Below, in pieces: positions 35,942 through 46,953 of a DNA stretch of 64,000 nucleotides. Positions within the stretch are counted from its first letter, which is position 1, and every line of letters begins with the position of its first letter. The stretch lies in assembly GCA_006503535.1 (NCBI GenBank), contig QYRS01000006.1, positions 2,046,001 through 2,110,000 on the forward strand, given 5' to 3'. This DNA is from Arthrinium phaeospermum (lineage: Eukaryota; Ascomycota; Sordariomycetes; Amphisphaeriales; Apiosporaceae). Both the position numbers and the translations under genes were made by a program. The notes below the pieces were generated by a model. It made no database searches. It was not told where the DNA came from and saw only the letters and a program-made list of their open reading frames with translations.

Positions 35942-38900
35942 TCACACTCCTCTCTCCTTGAGGGCACTGATAAGGGTTTGTGCAAAACTTGCAACGTGAT
36001 CAGACCCAATCATGGTATAATGTGCGCCCTGCGTCGCATGAAACCTCGGCGGCTCGCGAGTGAACTCTGCCCAGCGGCTTAAATGCTCGTTGAGCCAAAC
36101 TTCGCGTGAGCTCGCGACTGTTTTCAAGGGTCTAGCGTGGAACACGTCGATGCTATTCACCTGGCCAGACGGGTTATAGTCGCCAGCCATGCGCTGGAGG
36201 CTGAAAGCCACGTCGACCCAGCGAATGAGGGCGTCGGTGTCGAGTCCCAACTCCTCCCAGCGCGGCCTGTCCACAACCCCAAGGATCCATCGCAAAGCGT
36301 CATCTTGAGGCGCTGTGCGGAAGGTCGGGTTAACCTCCAGGGCCTCCGAGACGTCCTCGACCACAAGCCCCAGAAAATGGCTCAAATTCAGCAGGCATAC
36401 GTTCCAGTTTAATACTCGGATGCGTTCTTTTATATACGGTGGGAGGTTGAACGAACCGAGGAAGCGCACCTCTTCCCCATCGACAATGAGGCGCTTCGCC
36501 ACCTCGAAAGCCAACATGGAACCGTAGCTGTAACCAGCCAGCGCGTAGGGCCCGCGCGGCTGGCGTTGGCGAATGGCTTGTGTGTACGTGTCGACGGCCT
36601 CCTTGATACTATCGAAGCAGGGATGATTGTCCGGCTCGAAACCTGCGGCGCGTAGCGCGAACACGGGCCGATCGTCGGCGGCGAGGCACTGGGCCAGCCC
36701 CAGAAATACCAGGACTTCGCCGACGCCTGGATGCATTAGCCAGAGCGGCGTCTTGGACCCCCTGGCGCGAAGGACGACGACGGGGTCGTAGCTATCGATG
36801 GATGGTCGGCCACCGTTACTGCTGGAACCTTCCTTCAGATGCTGTCGCCCCTGCTGCGACTGGATGTCATCGAGAACAGAGGCCAACGTTCGGATGGTGG
36901 AATTCTTTATCATCTGAATAACCGGGACCTCTATCGCTAGACGCCTTTCAAGGCAATACTTCAGCTTGATGATATGCATGGAAGTAAATCCGATGTCAAA
37001 CAGAGACGTGTCGACATCAATATCGAGGTCCTCCGGTTTCAAATCCAGAATCTGCGTCACATTCGCGAGCAGCTGGGTTTCCGTCTCGCTTCTGTGCTGC
37101 GACTCGTCCCCGTTCACCTTCCGCGCCGCATTCGACGCGCGCGAAAGAGCTTTTTGGTGAAGCTCAAGGTCTGTAGCAAACATCCCATCTTCGAACAGGC
37201 GTGCCGCTTTGACCCTCGATATTTTACCCAAAGTAGAGATTGGAAGCAGCGGAATCGATGCTTCACCGAGCGCGAATACTAACGGACGAGTTGCCGTCTG
37301 TAATAAACATGCCTGCGTCGCCAGATGAGAAATTTCTGCTATCTCATCGTCCCGCCCCGGATAGCTCTTAGGGATATACGCCACTGTTACTCGCTCGGTG
37401 TGGGAGGCCAGCGAGGGAAAGACTACCAGTCGCGCGATGAGATCGCCCAAGGCTTCTGCGATGGTTGATTCGACGTCGGCGGTAATGAACTTGACACCGT
37501 TGATGTTGATGACTTCTTTGGCACGCCCCACGAGACTGAGATAACCGTTGGAATCAATGATTGCGCGATCTCCGGTCCGGAACCAATGGTCGCGGGTGAA
37601 AGCTTCCCTTGTGGCGACCGGGTTTCGATAATATTTCTTGAAGATGACAGGACCACGAACTTCCAGGTCACCCGGCTCGTCTGGACCCGCCAGGCACCAA
37701 CTGTTGTCCGTAGTAATACGCATCTCTACGCCGCGAATACATTTCCCTACCGACGCCACCGTGTGTCCGCGAAAGACGTCGTAATCGGGCAAGTCGGTAT
37801 TGTAAATAGACCCAGCACACGTCTCCGTCATCCCGAATCCGGGGGTAATTACGTTACGCGGGGCACCATACTTGGCCAATAAGGCAGATGCTGCCAGGCA
37901 GGTTTTCATGTCGTTCGATTCGCCGCCCGATATGATGGAGACCAGATCCGAAAAGTCCCACGCGGGAGGGCTTTCCAGCTCCGGATGTGAAATGAGGGCC
38001 GAAACTAATCTTGCAAGGAAGAAGTTCGGGGCGAAAGAGCGAGATACGCGATGCCGACTAAGAAGATCTAGGAACGTCACGGGAGAGGGCCCAACATCGG
38101 CCGCGTGAACGTGGACCTGATCAACGCCAAGCCATAGTGCTTGAAGATGGATCTCGACCAGGCCGGCGACGTGGTCGAGGCCGATCCAGTTCAGAAATGG
38201 TCGATCCTTGGGCAGTTTGCGCATCCCAGCTTTGCCGGTAACCGACGTCAAGAGCTGTTTGTGCGACAGCGATACCGCCTTGGCATTTCCCGTGCTGCCC
38301 GACGTCAGCATGAGCACCGCTAGATGCTCATCCTCGGTGCCATTTGTGTTGTTGTGATTTATATCGCAGGTCGTACCGTTCTCTCCATTCCGGACGTGCT
38401 CTCCATTCTGGACGGGTTGTGGTTGGCCCTCTTTTGAATTCTCGGCATGGAAGAATTCTTTGCGAGTCCCTCGGAGTAAACTCTCTATCGGGTACAGGTA
38501 CATCCCGTGGCCGTCGCCAAATAAGGCCGAGAATTTGTCCCTTGTGAAGCAAACCGGCGACTGTAAAAGGTCTGACAAGTGCCGGATATGCTTTTTGCGG
38601 TCCTCCTCATTGTTGCTGAAGGGCGACGAGAGAACTGGCAGACCACCGGCAAATAGGACGGACCAGAACCACAAGATCACATCCCAATGATCGTCAAAGT
38701 GCAACAGCACCGGGCGGCCACTGCTGAACTGTTTCAGCGATCGGACCATGCGGCCCAAATCTTTTGCTTCTTGGTAAAGGCGGGTGTAGGTGATTTCGAT
38801 GGGTCTGTCGGTATCACCCAGAGGGTAATAGAGCAGACGTCCCACGCGGACTGAACGTGTCTTCTCCTCAAGGAGGTCTTGCAAAGTCTCTCGTGGAGCC

Positions 38901-39004
38901 ATGATGCTGAACTGATGACTTTGGCAGACAACCATGGATGCCAGTTGGCGTGCCTTTCTGCTCGTCGCCCAGTGTGCGATCCGTCTGACAGACTGCAGCT
39001 TCAT
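35942..39004 (-). CDS. NRPS-like enzyme, adenylation-thiolation-thioesterase
   Basis: An intronless gene of 1020 residues; the internal ATG at 38902 (MAPRETLQDLL, residue 35) is also plausible and gives the common length. Adenylation domain: LMLTSGSTGNAKAV (232-244), NWIGLDHVA (272-280), GFGMTETCAG (389-398), LVGRAKEVININGVKF (491-506) and a Lys at 599. Thiolation domain: DIGFTSM, Ser675 as phosphopantetheine site. Thioesterase: GYSYGS with Ser826, and GAHYTM with His995. There is no condensation or reductase domain. The NWIGxDHVA motif, in place of the amino-group-binding Asp motif of amino-acid-activating domains, and the FNLPP segment are typical of enzymes that join two aryl-pyruvates (atromentin, terrequinone, aspulvinone or microperfuranone synthetases). 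The core is likely a terphenylquinone or furanone; the exact product cannot be told. Confidence 0.92.
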   Translation of the reverse strand: MKLQSVRRIAHWATSRKARQLASMVVCQSHQFSIMAPRETLQDLLEEKTRSVRVGRLLYYPLGDTDRPIEITYTRLYQEAKDLGRMVRSLKQFSSGRPVLLHFDDHWDVILWFWSVLFAGGLPVLSSPFSNNEEDRKKHIRHLSDLLQSPVCFTRDKFSALFGDGHGMYLYPIESLLRGTRKEFFHAENSKEGQPQPVQNGEHVRNGENGTTCDINHNNTNGTEDEHLAVLMLTSGSTGNAKAVSLSHKQLLTSVTGKAGMRKLPKDRPFLNWIGLDHVAGLVEIHLQALWLGVDQVHVHAADVGPSPVTFLDLLSRHRVSRSFAPNFFLARLVSALISHPELESPPAWDFSDLVSIISGGESNDMKTCLAASALLAKYGAPRNVITPGFGMTETCAGSIYNTDLPDYDVFRGHTVASVGKCIRGVEMRITTDNSWCLAGPDEPGDLEVRGPVIFKKYYRNPVATREAFTRDHWFRTGDRAIIDSNGYLSLVGRAKEVININGVKFITADVESTIAEALGDLIARLVVFPSLASHTERVTVAYIPKSYPGRDDEIAEISHLATQACLLQTATRPLVFALGEASIPLLPISTLGKISRVKAARLFEDGMFATDLELHQKALSRASNAARKVNGDESQHRSETETQLLANVTQILDLKPEDLDIDVDTSLFDIGFTSMHIIKLKYCLERRLAIEVPVIQMIKNSTIRTLASVLDDIQSQQGRQHLKEGSSSNGGRPSIDSYDPVVVLRARGSKTPLWLMHPGVGEVLVFLGLAQCLAADDRPVFALRAAGFEPDNHPCFDSIKEAVDTYTQAIRQRQPRGPYALAGYSYGSMLAFEVAKRLIVDGEEVRFLGSFNLPPYIKERIRVLNWNVCLLNLSHFLGLVVEDVSEALEVNPTFRTAPQDDALRWILGVVDRPRWEELGLDTDALIRWVDVAFSLQRMAGDYNPSGQVNSIDVFHARPLKTVASSREVWLNEHLSRWAEFTREPPRFHATQGAHYTMIGSDHVASFAQTLISALKERGV

Positions 39005-39726
39005 TCAACACTCACCCTACGAGCATCACTTCGGTATCTCGAGAAACGGCGGGGCAGGTCGGACCAGCTTCGCAACCTCTTACCGTTTGTCATCGCTGAC
39101 AGTAGCATCATCACGCAGCTGTGTACAGATACAAGATCCACTATCATGACTGTTCTTGTCTACAAGACGGACGATTCCCGATGTCCTCGCCATCAATGGT
39201 AACACAGCGACGTCCGGTATGCTTGTTCCGAACGGCATTGTAACACTAGGAATAGAATACGCGCCGTGTCTCAGTGACCCGCAGGGCCAATTGCGTATAG
39301 GCTATATGCAGTCATGGTTACACTGTTAATCTGCACGCTCTCCAATAGTCAGCCGCCCCGCCACACCGGCCCAACGGTGCGGCGCACCTCGGAGCTGTTT
39401 CCTATGGCAGACGCTTGTGTAACATAAGGCAGGCTGACAGGGCGATCACTCCGAATCATGATACTCGCGCCCGAAGTACCTCAAAGAGTCTCGCTTATTA
39501 CATAAATCGATATTCTAATATGGATGGAAGCGAGGTCAGTCTCGGCTGATGACAGCCTCGCGTCAGACGGGGTAAGTTCTGGGAGAGTCATGTACGCCGG
39601 AATACCCAGAATTGTGGCATCCTTGAATTCAACTCGATCTATTGTCTTTACCGTAAAACTATTTTGTCAAGGCTCATCCCATTCTATTGAAGTCCATAGA
39701 TTTTACTGCTTTGTCGCCTGAGCAAA
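39005..39726. promoter_or_regulatory. divergent promoter region of NRPS-like gene and O-methyltransferase A
   Basis: Roughly 720 bases between two divergent cluster genes, so likely co-regulated. It contains an inverted repeat CACCG-N6-CGGTG at 39364-39379, the kind of spaced CGG half-sites bound by Zn2Cys6 regulators. No such regulator gene was recognised in this window. There is no coding sequence. Confidence 0.45.
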
Positions 39727-41247
39727 ATGGTCTCCAGCGAGTCCTTGCCGCGTGTCTTGCAGCTTGCAAACGTGATCAGCGCGTCCACGAACAGGCTACA
39801 GGAATTCTTGTCTGCCAAGGGTCTCCCGTCTCCGAGTTTCGACGAGAATGCCTCCGTCAGCCTCCCTCTGGAGATATCCGCTGACCAGGACACGATACTC
39901 GACGCCACTGCCGAGCTGCACGATCTACTCCTGGAGCCTCTGAACCTGATCCATAGACATGGCGGTGTAAGTCAAGTAACTCGTTTGAGAAGGACCAATT
40001 GCCCTTGAGGGCTGACAATTGGATCTCTACCAGCACAACAACTCGCTCTGCTTGCAGGCCATCTCCGAATTCAAGATCGCGGACATGGTCCCGCACAACG
40101 GCCAGATATCGTTCTCGGATATTGCCAAGCAGACCCCGTTGACCAGCGAAATGACGGCTCGCATTCTACGCCACGCCATGACCATGCGTGTCTTTCGCGA
40201 GCCCGAACCGGGCCAAGTGGCCCACACTGCCGCATCCAGGACGCTGAGTCACTCGGCAGCCAATGACTGGCTGCAAGCTGGGACGACGGAGATGTGGCCG
40301 GCAGCCACCAAGGTTAGCAGACCTCCGTTGCGTCCCCGTCTGTAGCGAGCCCTCGTAGTTAACCCTTTCACGTACTGTCAGATGGTCGAGGCCCTCAAGA
40401 AGTGGCCGGCGTCGCAAGAACCCAACGAGACGGTAAGGATTCCTATCCCTCTTAAGTGAATAACCGGATGGCTCAGTGCTCTTTCACAGGGCTACCCCCT
40501 ATCGAACGGTACTGGAGAAACCGTGTTTCAAGTGTTCGGCAGAGATGCCGACCGGGCGTCGCTTTGGGCAAAAGGGATGGACATCTTCACCCAGAGGCCC
40601 CAATTCAACCTGTCATACCTTACCGACCACTACGACTGGATTGGTCTGGGCCAAGCTCAAGTCGTCGACATCGGGAGCTCGCAGGGGCACGTTGCCCTAG
40701 CCCTGGCAAAGAAGTTCGACGGCCTCAGTGTCGTGGTCCAGACCATGGAGGGAATGGGCGAAAGCCCCAAGGCCCCAGAGGAACTGCAGGGACGAGTGAG
40801 CTTCATGACTCACGATCCCTTCAAGCCACAGCCAATTGGCGGCGCCGACGTCTACTTCATGCGCTGGATCCTTCACAACTGGTCCGACAAGTACGCTACG
40901 CTCATCTTGAGGTCACTGCTCCCCGCTCTCAAGGACGGTGCCAGGATCATCATCCAAGATACGCTGATGCCAGAGCCCGGCGAAGTGGCCCTATGGAAGG
41001 AAAAGAACATGAGGTCAGTCAATAGTTTCAAATTGGCCTGGGCGGGCATGCGCTGACCACCGTGACCGGTTTCTGCAGGGCAACTGATCTGAACATGGCC
41101 GCCGCATTCAATTCAAAGGATCGCACAGTGGCTGAATTCAAGACCTTGTTTGAGAAGAGTGACCAAGGATTTGTGTTCCGTCAGGCTATCCAGCCTCAAG
41201 GGTCAGCTCTTGGGATTCTGGAGTTCGTGTGGCAGGGTTCGAACTAA
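39727..41247 (+). CDS. fungal O-methyltransferase A (catalytic His present)
   Basis: Five exons (39727-39966, 40034-40312, 40382-40432, 40490-41013, 41079-41247) give 420 residues. An N-terminal helical dimerisation half (SPSFDENAS, winged-helix region with VAHTAAS) is followed by a SAM-binding core with VVDIGSSQGHVALALA. The catalytic segment is RWILHNWSDKYA, where His319 is the expected base that deprotonates a phenol. A C-terminal segment carries FKTLFEKSDQGFVFR. It would methylate a hydroxyl of the cluster product using SAM. It is a paralog of proteins C and E: the first exon is 80 codons, the second 93 and the third 17 in all three. Transcribed away from the NRPS-like gene, with which it shares a promoter region. 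Confidence 0.92.
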
Positions 41248-41677
41248 GACCTTATCCCGGAAGGTTCATCAGTCAGAAAATGTAGTAGTTCACCTTTTCG
41301 GCACTCTATCAGGGTCTTTGCTAGTTACACGAGATTTAATCGTGTGTAACGCTCGAATTCGATATGAATCTTATTGGCGTCAGTTTTCCGAACCTCTGCT
41401 AATCAAGTTACTGATCGAAATTGAAGAGTGAAATCCCTAGATGGGGGGAAGCTTCAATCAAAACCTTGTTCTCAAGGTTCACTGCAAGTTCCACTTATCC
41501 AGGCGGAGCAGATCGCAAGCCGCCGCTTAAAAGGGAGGAGGAGCTTCCCTCCTGGCCAATCGCTTGAAAGCTCACCTTCGCTTGCCGCCAGACCATCAGC
41601 GAAATTATTGGAAGAATACCCAGCGAGCATGTAGTATTGAAGCAGATATCTACTTGAAGTTTGTTCAACTACAAGAT
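41248..41677. other. short intergenic region between convergent genes
   Basis: 3' flanks of O-methyltransferases A and B. Nothing recognisable. Confidence 0.5.
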
Positions 41678-43103
41678 CTATTTCTTGGCCCGAGGTAGAC
41701 GCACGTCCATCACGCTTTCGTAGTTACGTGGGTAGTAGGTGTATGTACGTACCAGCTCGAGGCCGGCCTGGTCGAGCATCTCGCGCCACTGAGCCTCTGT
41801 ACGCTCCATGCTGGCGAAGGTCGAGAGCATGGTCATATCAATAGCAGCGGTGGCGTAATTGACGCCGAATTCGGGAAGCACCATTTCGTCGATGAGCAAG
41901 ACCGACTCGGGCTCCATGGCCGCCTTCACGTTCTCGAGGAGCAGCTGCACTTTGCGCGGCGGCTGATTGTGCAGCACGCCGCGTAGGTAATAGAACTTGG
42001 CGCCTGCGTATAGGGAGAAGACATTAGTTTCGCTCTGAAGGCAGCACGGGAAGGGAACGTGGGGTGGGGGACTTGTCGGGTGCGCACCGCGAACTGGCTG
42101 TGGCTCGAACATGTCGTGCGCCATCTTCTCGACACCGGGCGTGGGCAGTGCCTGGGCGACCGAGTGCGGCAGGTCCTGCAGCACCACGCGGCCTTGCAAC
42201 TGGGGATACCTCTCCCTGAACTGCGCGCACTGGTGACCGATACCGCCACCGATGTTGACGTAAAGCCCCTTTGCGGCGGGCCAGTCGCCGGCCTCTGCGG
42301 CTACGGGGTACACCGACAGCCATGTGGCATCGGGCTTCCTCCGCAGGGCCATGTAGGCGTTGAAATGGGCCAGTTGGGAAGGGTGGCTGGCGAACCAGGC
42401 GTAGGGGCTTAGCTCCGTGTGGAACGCCGCCCCAAAGGCCGTATGAGCTTCATCCGCCGGATTCTGGTAGCTGGTCTCCTCCAGGAACTCTGGCAACGCG
42501 TGGTACGAAGGCTCAGCTGTGCCAAAGCTGGGGAGGTGCGTCAGCGTTGGAACAGCGCGATACGGCGGGCTCGAAGAGTTGACATACTAATGGGACAGAC
42601 CGGCTTCTGCCACCTTCTCGGTGAGGTTGCGCGTCACATTATTATGAGTATACTGATCTCTGTCTTTCTCGCTGATGGCGCCGACCGAAGCGAGGAACCT
42701 CAGGACGCGAGCTGTTTTTGACGTGAGCGGCGACACTAGATGCTGGCAGATGGGAAGAGGGAGTCGGCGTCAAAACGTACTCGCCAGTTGAGCTTCTGCT
42801 CCTGTTTTCTCCGAGACCTGCTGGACCGTCACTGGCGCATCTGCCCGGACTAGGTAGTGAAACAATCCCAGTTGAATGCCGATTTGAACGGCAGCAGTGT
42901 GGAGCCCCTAGGTACCAGGCAGTCAGCTTGTGTCCAAGTCAGGGTTCACGGGGAGTGAGCCGGACCATATGTCCAAATCTATGAATGGTATCTTGGACGT
43001 CTTCAAGCGAGAATTGGAGGTCCCGGAGAGCCATCATCACCTGGCGGCGGCCATCCTCATTCTCCGCTGCCAGTGCTCTCAGTTGCTTCAGAGCCTCGTC
43101 CAT
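41678..43103 (-). CDS. fungal O-methyltransferase B
   Basis: A second O-methyltransferase subfamily. The start is at 43103 (MDEALKQLRALAAENEDG). After the first exon (ending DTIHRFGHM), an intron with an unusual donor (GTCCGG) leads to GLHTAAVQIGIQLGLFHYLV. A later intron at about 42585-42530 removes a stop codon (TAG) and joins GLSHY to FGTAEPSYHALPEFLEE, the expected junction. Core: LYVNIGGGIGHQCAQF, LQGRVVLQDLP, then PQPVRG spliced to AKFYYLRGVLHNQPPRKVQ. The catalytic-base His is present in GVLHN, but the W-x-D that normally follows has become QPP. It ends YPRNYESVMDVRLPRAKK. It probably methylates a hydroxyl of the cluster product, though the altered loop leaves some doubt. Confidence 0.85.
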
Positions 43104-44053
43104 TCTCGGTCGGCGTTTGGGAAATAGGGGGAGTAACGAAGCTCAAGAATCCCCAGCTGTTCAATTACAACAGCGCATGCGAAGTCCGTTTGAGTTTCGG
43201 ATAGTCCCATCTGCGATACTCAATCCATCGTTTTCTAGACGAAGCCATATTTCCTGCGACTCCCGCAAAAGTGCATATTTCCATATAAGCCCTTCATCGG
43301 TTACAAGAATGTACAAACCACACTTGTCTCAGCATGCGCCGCAAGGCCGCCTTACGGCTATGGCGCCATGCCGCATCCGTTGTACTGAAAGCGGATCAGC
43401 GCCGCTTTAAGGCATGATGATGACTGCAGCATTGATATAGGCATGTTGATGACTGCAGCATTGATATAGGCATGTTGATGACTGCAGCATCGATATAGGG
43501 ATGAACGATTCTATCATGATATGTACGTTACGTATAGCAACTACCGCGGCCATGATGCCGTGCGGGGGAGGCGCCGGAACTGCGACGTTCTCCTTATCTT
43601 TCCTGCGGTGTGACGATGTCGGTCGCTGGAATATTGAACCCGTGCCGTTCTGCTGAGCTGTCCCGTTGTGGTAATTTCGTCAGCCCCCACACACCACACA
43701 CCATTTCGAGCAAAGGCAGCTAGGTATACGATTGGATACTCCGTAGACGCCCCTTCGCCGTCATGCCAGCGCACTCGCTGCACTATCTTCCATCTGAACC
43801 TCATGGAGACTACAGTTGCTGGAAATTCAGACCGGTTACTGTAATCCAAGCTGACGTCTACTTCAGTAGGCACTGACTTGATCCCGCGTTGGCTGCATAC
43901 CCATAAGTGGACCTATGGGAAGATATCTTCGACCAACGTGAACTCAAGCTCGAGATCACTACAGCACACAACAACTTACTGCAAACGGCCAGCGATCTTC
44001 ATCGTCTCCCCAGATCGCATTCGCTGGAAAGCCGTGCTGCCGTCGGTACTACC
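43104..44053. promoter_or_regulatory. divergent promoter region of O-methyltransferase B and P450
   Basis: About 950 bases between divergent genes. It contains three tandem copies of a 29-base unit at 43411-43497. The frame of the P450 is open upstream to 43907 but the better start is at 44054. No other gene was seen. Confidence 0.45.
43411..43497. repeat. 29-base unit repeated three times
   Basis: Copies at 43411-43439, 43440-43468 and 43469-43497 differ by one base each from the middle copy (GGCATGTTGATGACTGCAGC plus nine bases). Each carries a PstI-type CTGCAG palindrome. The array sits in the promoter region shared by O-methyltransferase B and the P450. Confidence 0.95.
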
Positions 44054-45752
44054 ATGACTTGGCTGCAACTATTCTATGTGGCAGCAGCCAGCTTTGGCCT
44101 GGCGCTGATCCGGCTGCTGATCATGAAGTTCGCACCCGAGGCCGCGGTATGGGGCAAAGTGGCCACGGTGCGTGGGTCACCGCAGTACTGCCCACCAGGG
44201 TTCGTCCGCAACGTCGCCCTGTCCATTCTGTCAAAGCGGAAGTTTGCGAGCGAGGGCTACCGCCAGTTCAGCAAGGCCCTGGACCAGCCATTCGCCTTGC
44301 CCACAACCTGGGTGCCCGGCAACAGGGTGATCGTCCTACCGCCGTCCCGGATCCCGATGCTGGCACGCCCGGACAAGACAGAGGACAACGAGTGGACCAA
44401 CATCCAAGGCATGCTCGAGACAACCCAGCTGCCCTACGTCATCGACGACACCGATGTGTACCGAAACCTCCTCCACTTCGACGTCGTGCGGCGGAAGATG
44501 GCCCACAAGGACATGGACCGACTCGCCCCCGTGACCGCAGAGGAGATCCGCCACAGCTTCGACAAGATATGGGGAACGGACCCTCAATGGAGGACGGTCA
44601 ACGGCTGGGAAGCCTGCGGTCGGATCATCTCGGGCGCCTCGCAGCGCGTCCTCGTTGGGCTGTCCATGAGCCGCGACGAGGACATGTTGGAAATCTCCCG
44701 GCTCTATGCGAACTCTCTCCTGGTCGGCGGCGCCATCATCAACTGCTTCCCGCCCTCTATGCGGTGGCTGGCGGCGCCGCTGATCGCCATGCGCACCCGG
44801 CGCTTGCAAGCACGCTATATGAAGCTGCTGATGCCTATCGTCGAGGAGCGGATCCGTCAATGGGAATCAGGCAAAGAAGCAGGACCAGTGAGTACCCCAA
44901 CGGCTCTCTCCTATCTAAACGGCCCCCGATCCAACATCATCATCTCGTCCGTGCCGTGGTAACTGACTAGTTTGGGTTGTTTCCCTCCTCACTCAGGACG
45001 ATTTCCTCCAATGGATGCTCCCAGTCTGCGCCAAAGAGCCGGGCCAGCTAGACGCCACCCGCATCGCCCTGCGCCTGGTAAGCCTGCTCACGCCGCTGGT
45101 CTTCGCCATCTGCTACATCTTCGCGCACTGCGTGCTGGACATCCACGGCAGCGCGGACAGGGCGGCGACGGTGGCGGGCCTGGAGGAGGAGTGCCGGCGC
45201 GTGTCGGCGCAGCACGGCGGCCGGCTCGACAGCGCCGCCGCCGTGGGCCGGCTGCACCGCGTCGACTCGGCCCTGCGCGAGTCGATGCGCTTCTCCGACG
45301 TGCAGGTGCTCAACGTCTTCCGCGACGTCACGGCGGGCGAGCTCGACGTCGGCGGCGGGCTCCGCGTCGGGCCCGGCGTCCGCATGCTCTTCCCCACGCA
45401 GAACATCCACATGGACCCGGACAACTACGCCGAGCCGCAGCGCTTCGACGCCTTCCGCTTCTCCCGGCCCTCGGAGGAGAAGGGGGATGGGGACGACGCC
45501 GCCGCCGCCGCCGCACAGCCGCGGGACTTGATCACGACGCCGACGCCGACCTTCCTGCCCTTCGGCTACGGGCGGCATGCCTGCCCTGGTAGGTGGTTCG
45601 CGGCGCAGTGCATGAAGCAGGCGCTGGCCCATCTCGTGCTCAACTACGAAGTCGAGCTGGTGGGGCCGCAGGTCAAGCGGCGGGCTTTGTCGAACATTAT
45701 GATACCCCCTACTGGGGCGCAGCTCAGGATACGCTGGAAAGGCGAGAAATGA
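44054..45752 (+). CDS. cytochrome P450 monooxygenase
   Basis: Two exons (44054-44887, 44997-45752) give 529 residues. The start at 44054 places a membrane anchor (WLQLFYVAAASFGLALIRLL) at the N-terminus, as expected for an ER P450. The heme loop is FGYGRHACPGRW with Cys474 as iron ligand, the ExxR helix is ALRESMRF (Glu373/Arg376), and the segment between (NIHMDPDNYAEPQRFDAFRF) is normal. The I-helix region (about residues 309-325, LLTPLVFAICYIFAHCV) lacks the usual acid/alcohol oxygen-activation pair. An Ala-rich insert (about residues 445-452) precedes the heme loop. Likely oxidises the cluster product; its reaction cannot be told. Codon use in the second exon is very GC-rich. Confidence 0.9.
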
Positions 45753-45942
45753 GGTTGGGCGGCACCGCGCCAGGCAGATTGGGATTTCTTACCGATCAAA
45801 GGCGGGGCACGTTTTTGGTGGCATGGTTACCTAATGCACCGCGTACAGGTCTTTGCGCTTACTTAAACAGCAACGACCACATGTCATAAATCTTAAAATT
45901 TAAAGTCAATGTTCCCGTTTGGCATTTCTATGCTACTGCTAC

Positions 45943-46953
45943 CTATTTAAATGTCTGTTTCACGGCCTCCTTCTCCCTGACCAGATACTGCCGGAAGGGC
46001 GTCAAAGAGGGCACGATGGCCCGAAGCTCCTCCATGTTGACGTGGTCCGACGTCGTACGCAGAACCTTGTGCGAGTTCGCGAAGGCGGCGGTGTTTGACT
46101 GCGCCTCGGCCTCTTCGTCGGTAAGGAAGTAGGCACGAATCGAGCCCGGCTGGCCGGCGGCCTCTGCGAGCAGGTCCAGGATTTCCTGGACGCGCAACTG
46201 GTCGCTGGCGAGCCCGATGGCGCGGCCGTCGAAGCCCTCGGGGTCCCGGAACGCCGCGATGGCGAACTTGGCGATGTCGACGTGGTCGAGGATGGGCAGT
46301 TGCGTCTCGGCGGTCATGGAGGTGGTCCAGCTCCGCTGGTCGCGGATCTCGGCGTAGCGCTTCACTTTGGGCTCGAGGAAATTGGCCATGAAAAAGGTCG
46401 GTCGCAGAAAGGTAAAGTGTTCGAAGTCGTGCTCCTGCACGTCGTTCTCTATCGCCTTCTTGTTGAGCATGTGCTTTTCCATGAACGACCCGGGGTAAAC
46501 AGGCACCTTGGCGTCGAGAAGCGACACGCCGAGCGTGGTGGAGGACACGACCTGCTTCACGCCGACCTCCTTGGCAATGTCCAGGATCGTCTTACACTAG
46601 CGATAGAAAATCAAGCGTCAGCTTCCACGCAACGAATCGGTTTGCTTAGTGATTCTGTCAAGTTACGACGAACGAACCTGGCGGCGCTCGCAGCTGAGAT
46701 CGTCCCAGTTGGGAAGGAGACACAGGAAGAGCTTGTCACATTTGTCCATGCTCTTCCTGAGGACCTCAGCATTGTCCCAGTCGCACTCGCTGAGTTCAAC
46801 GCCGATGTTCTTCAAGGCAACGGCGGCAGGTGAGCTCAGGTCGCGCGTAGTCGCATGCACGTTCCAACCCATCTCCCGGAGCTGCCTGGATAAAGCACTC
46901 CCCTGGAACCCAGTCGCGCTGCAGACAAAGACGGTGTGGTCTGGAGAAGACAT
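45943..46953 (-). CDS. NmrA-like NAD(P)-binding protein
   Basis: Two exons (46953-46678, 46596-45943) encode 309 residues. The start MSSPDHTVFVCSATGFQGSA gives a Rossmann fold with the NmrA-type G-x-x-G-x-x-G variant (ATGFQGSAL). It continues with ATTRDLSSPAA, CDKLFLCLLPNWD, a substrate-domain segment TFLRPTFFMANFLEP, and DIAKFAIAAFRDPEGFDGRA. The family is related to SDR enzymes but usually lacks the Tyr-x3-Lys pair; members are redox sensors or atypical reductases/isomerases. Within the cluster it could be a tailoring reductase or a regulator. It converges on the P450, 190 bases apart. Confidence 0.9.

Noticed and set aside
46282..46833. 183-codon plus-strand frame
   Set aside because: Antisense to the well-supported NmrA-like gene.
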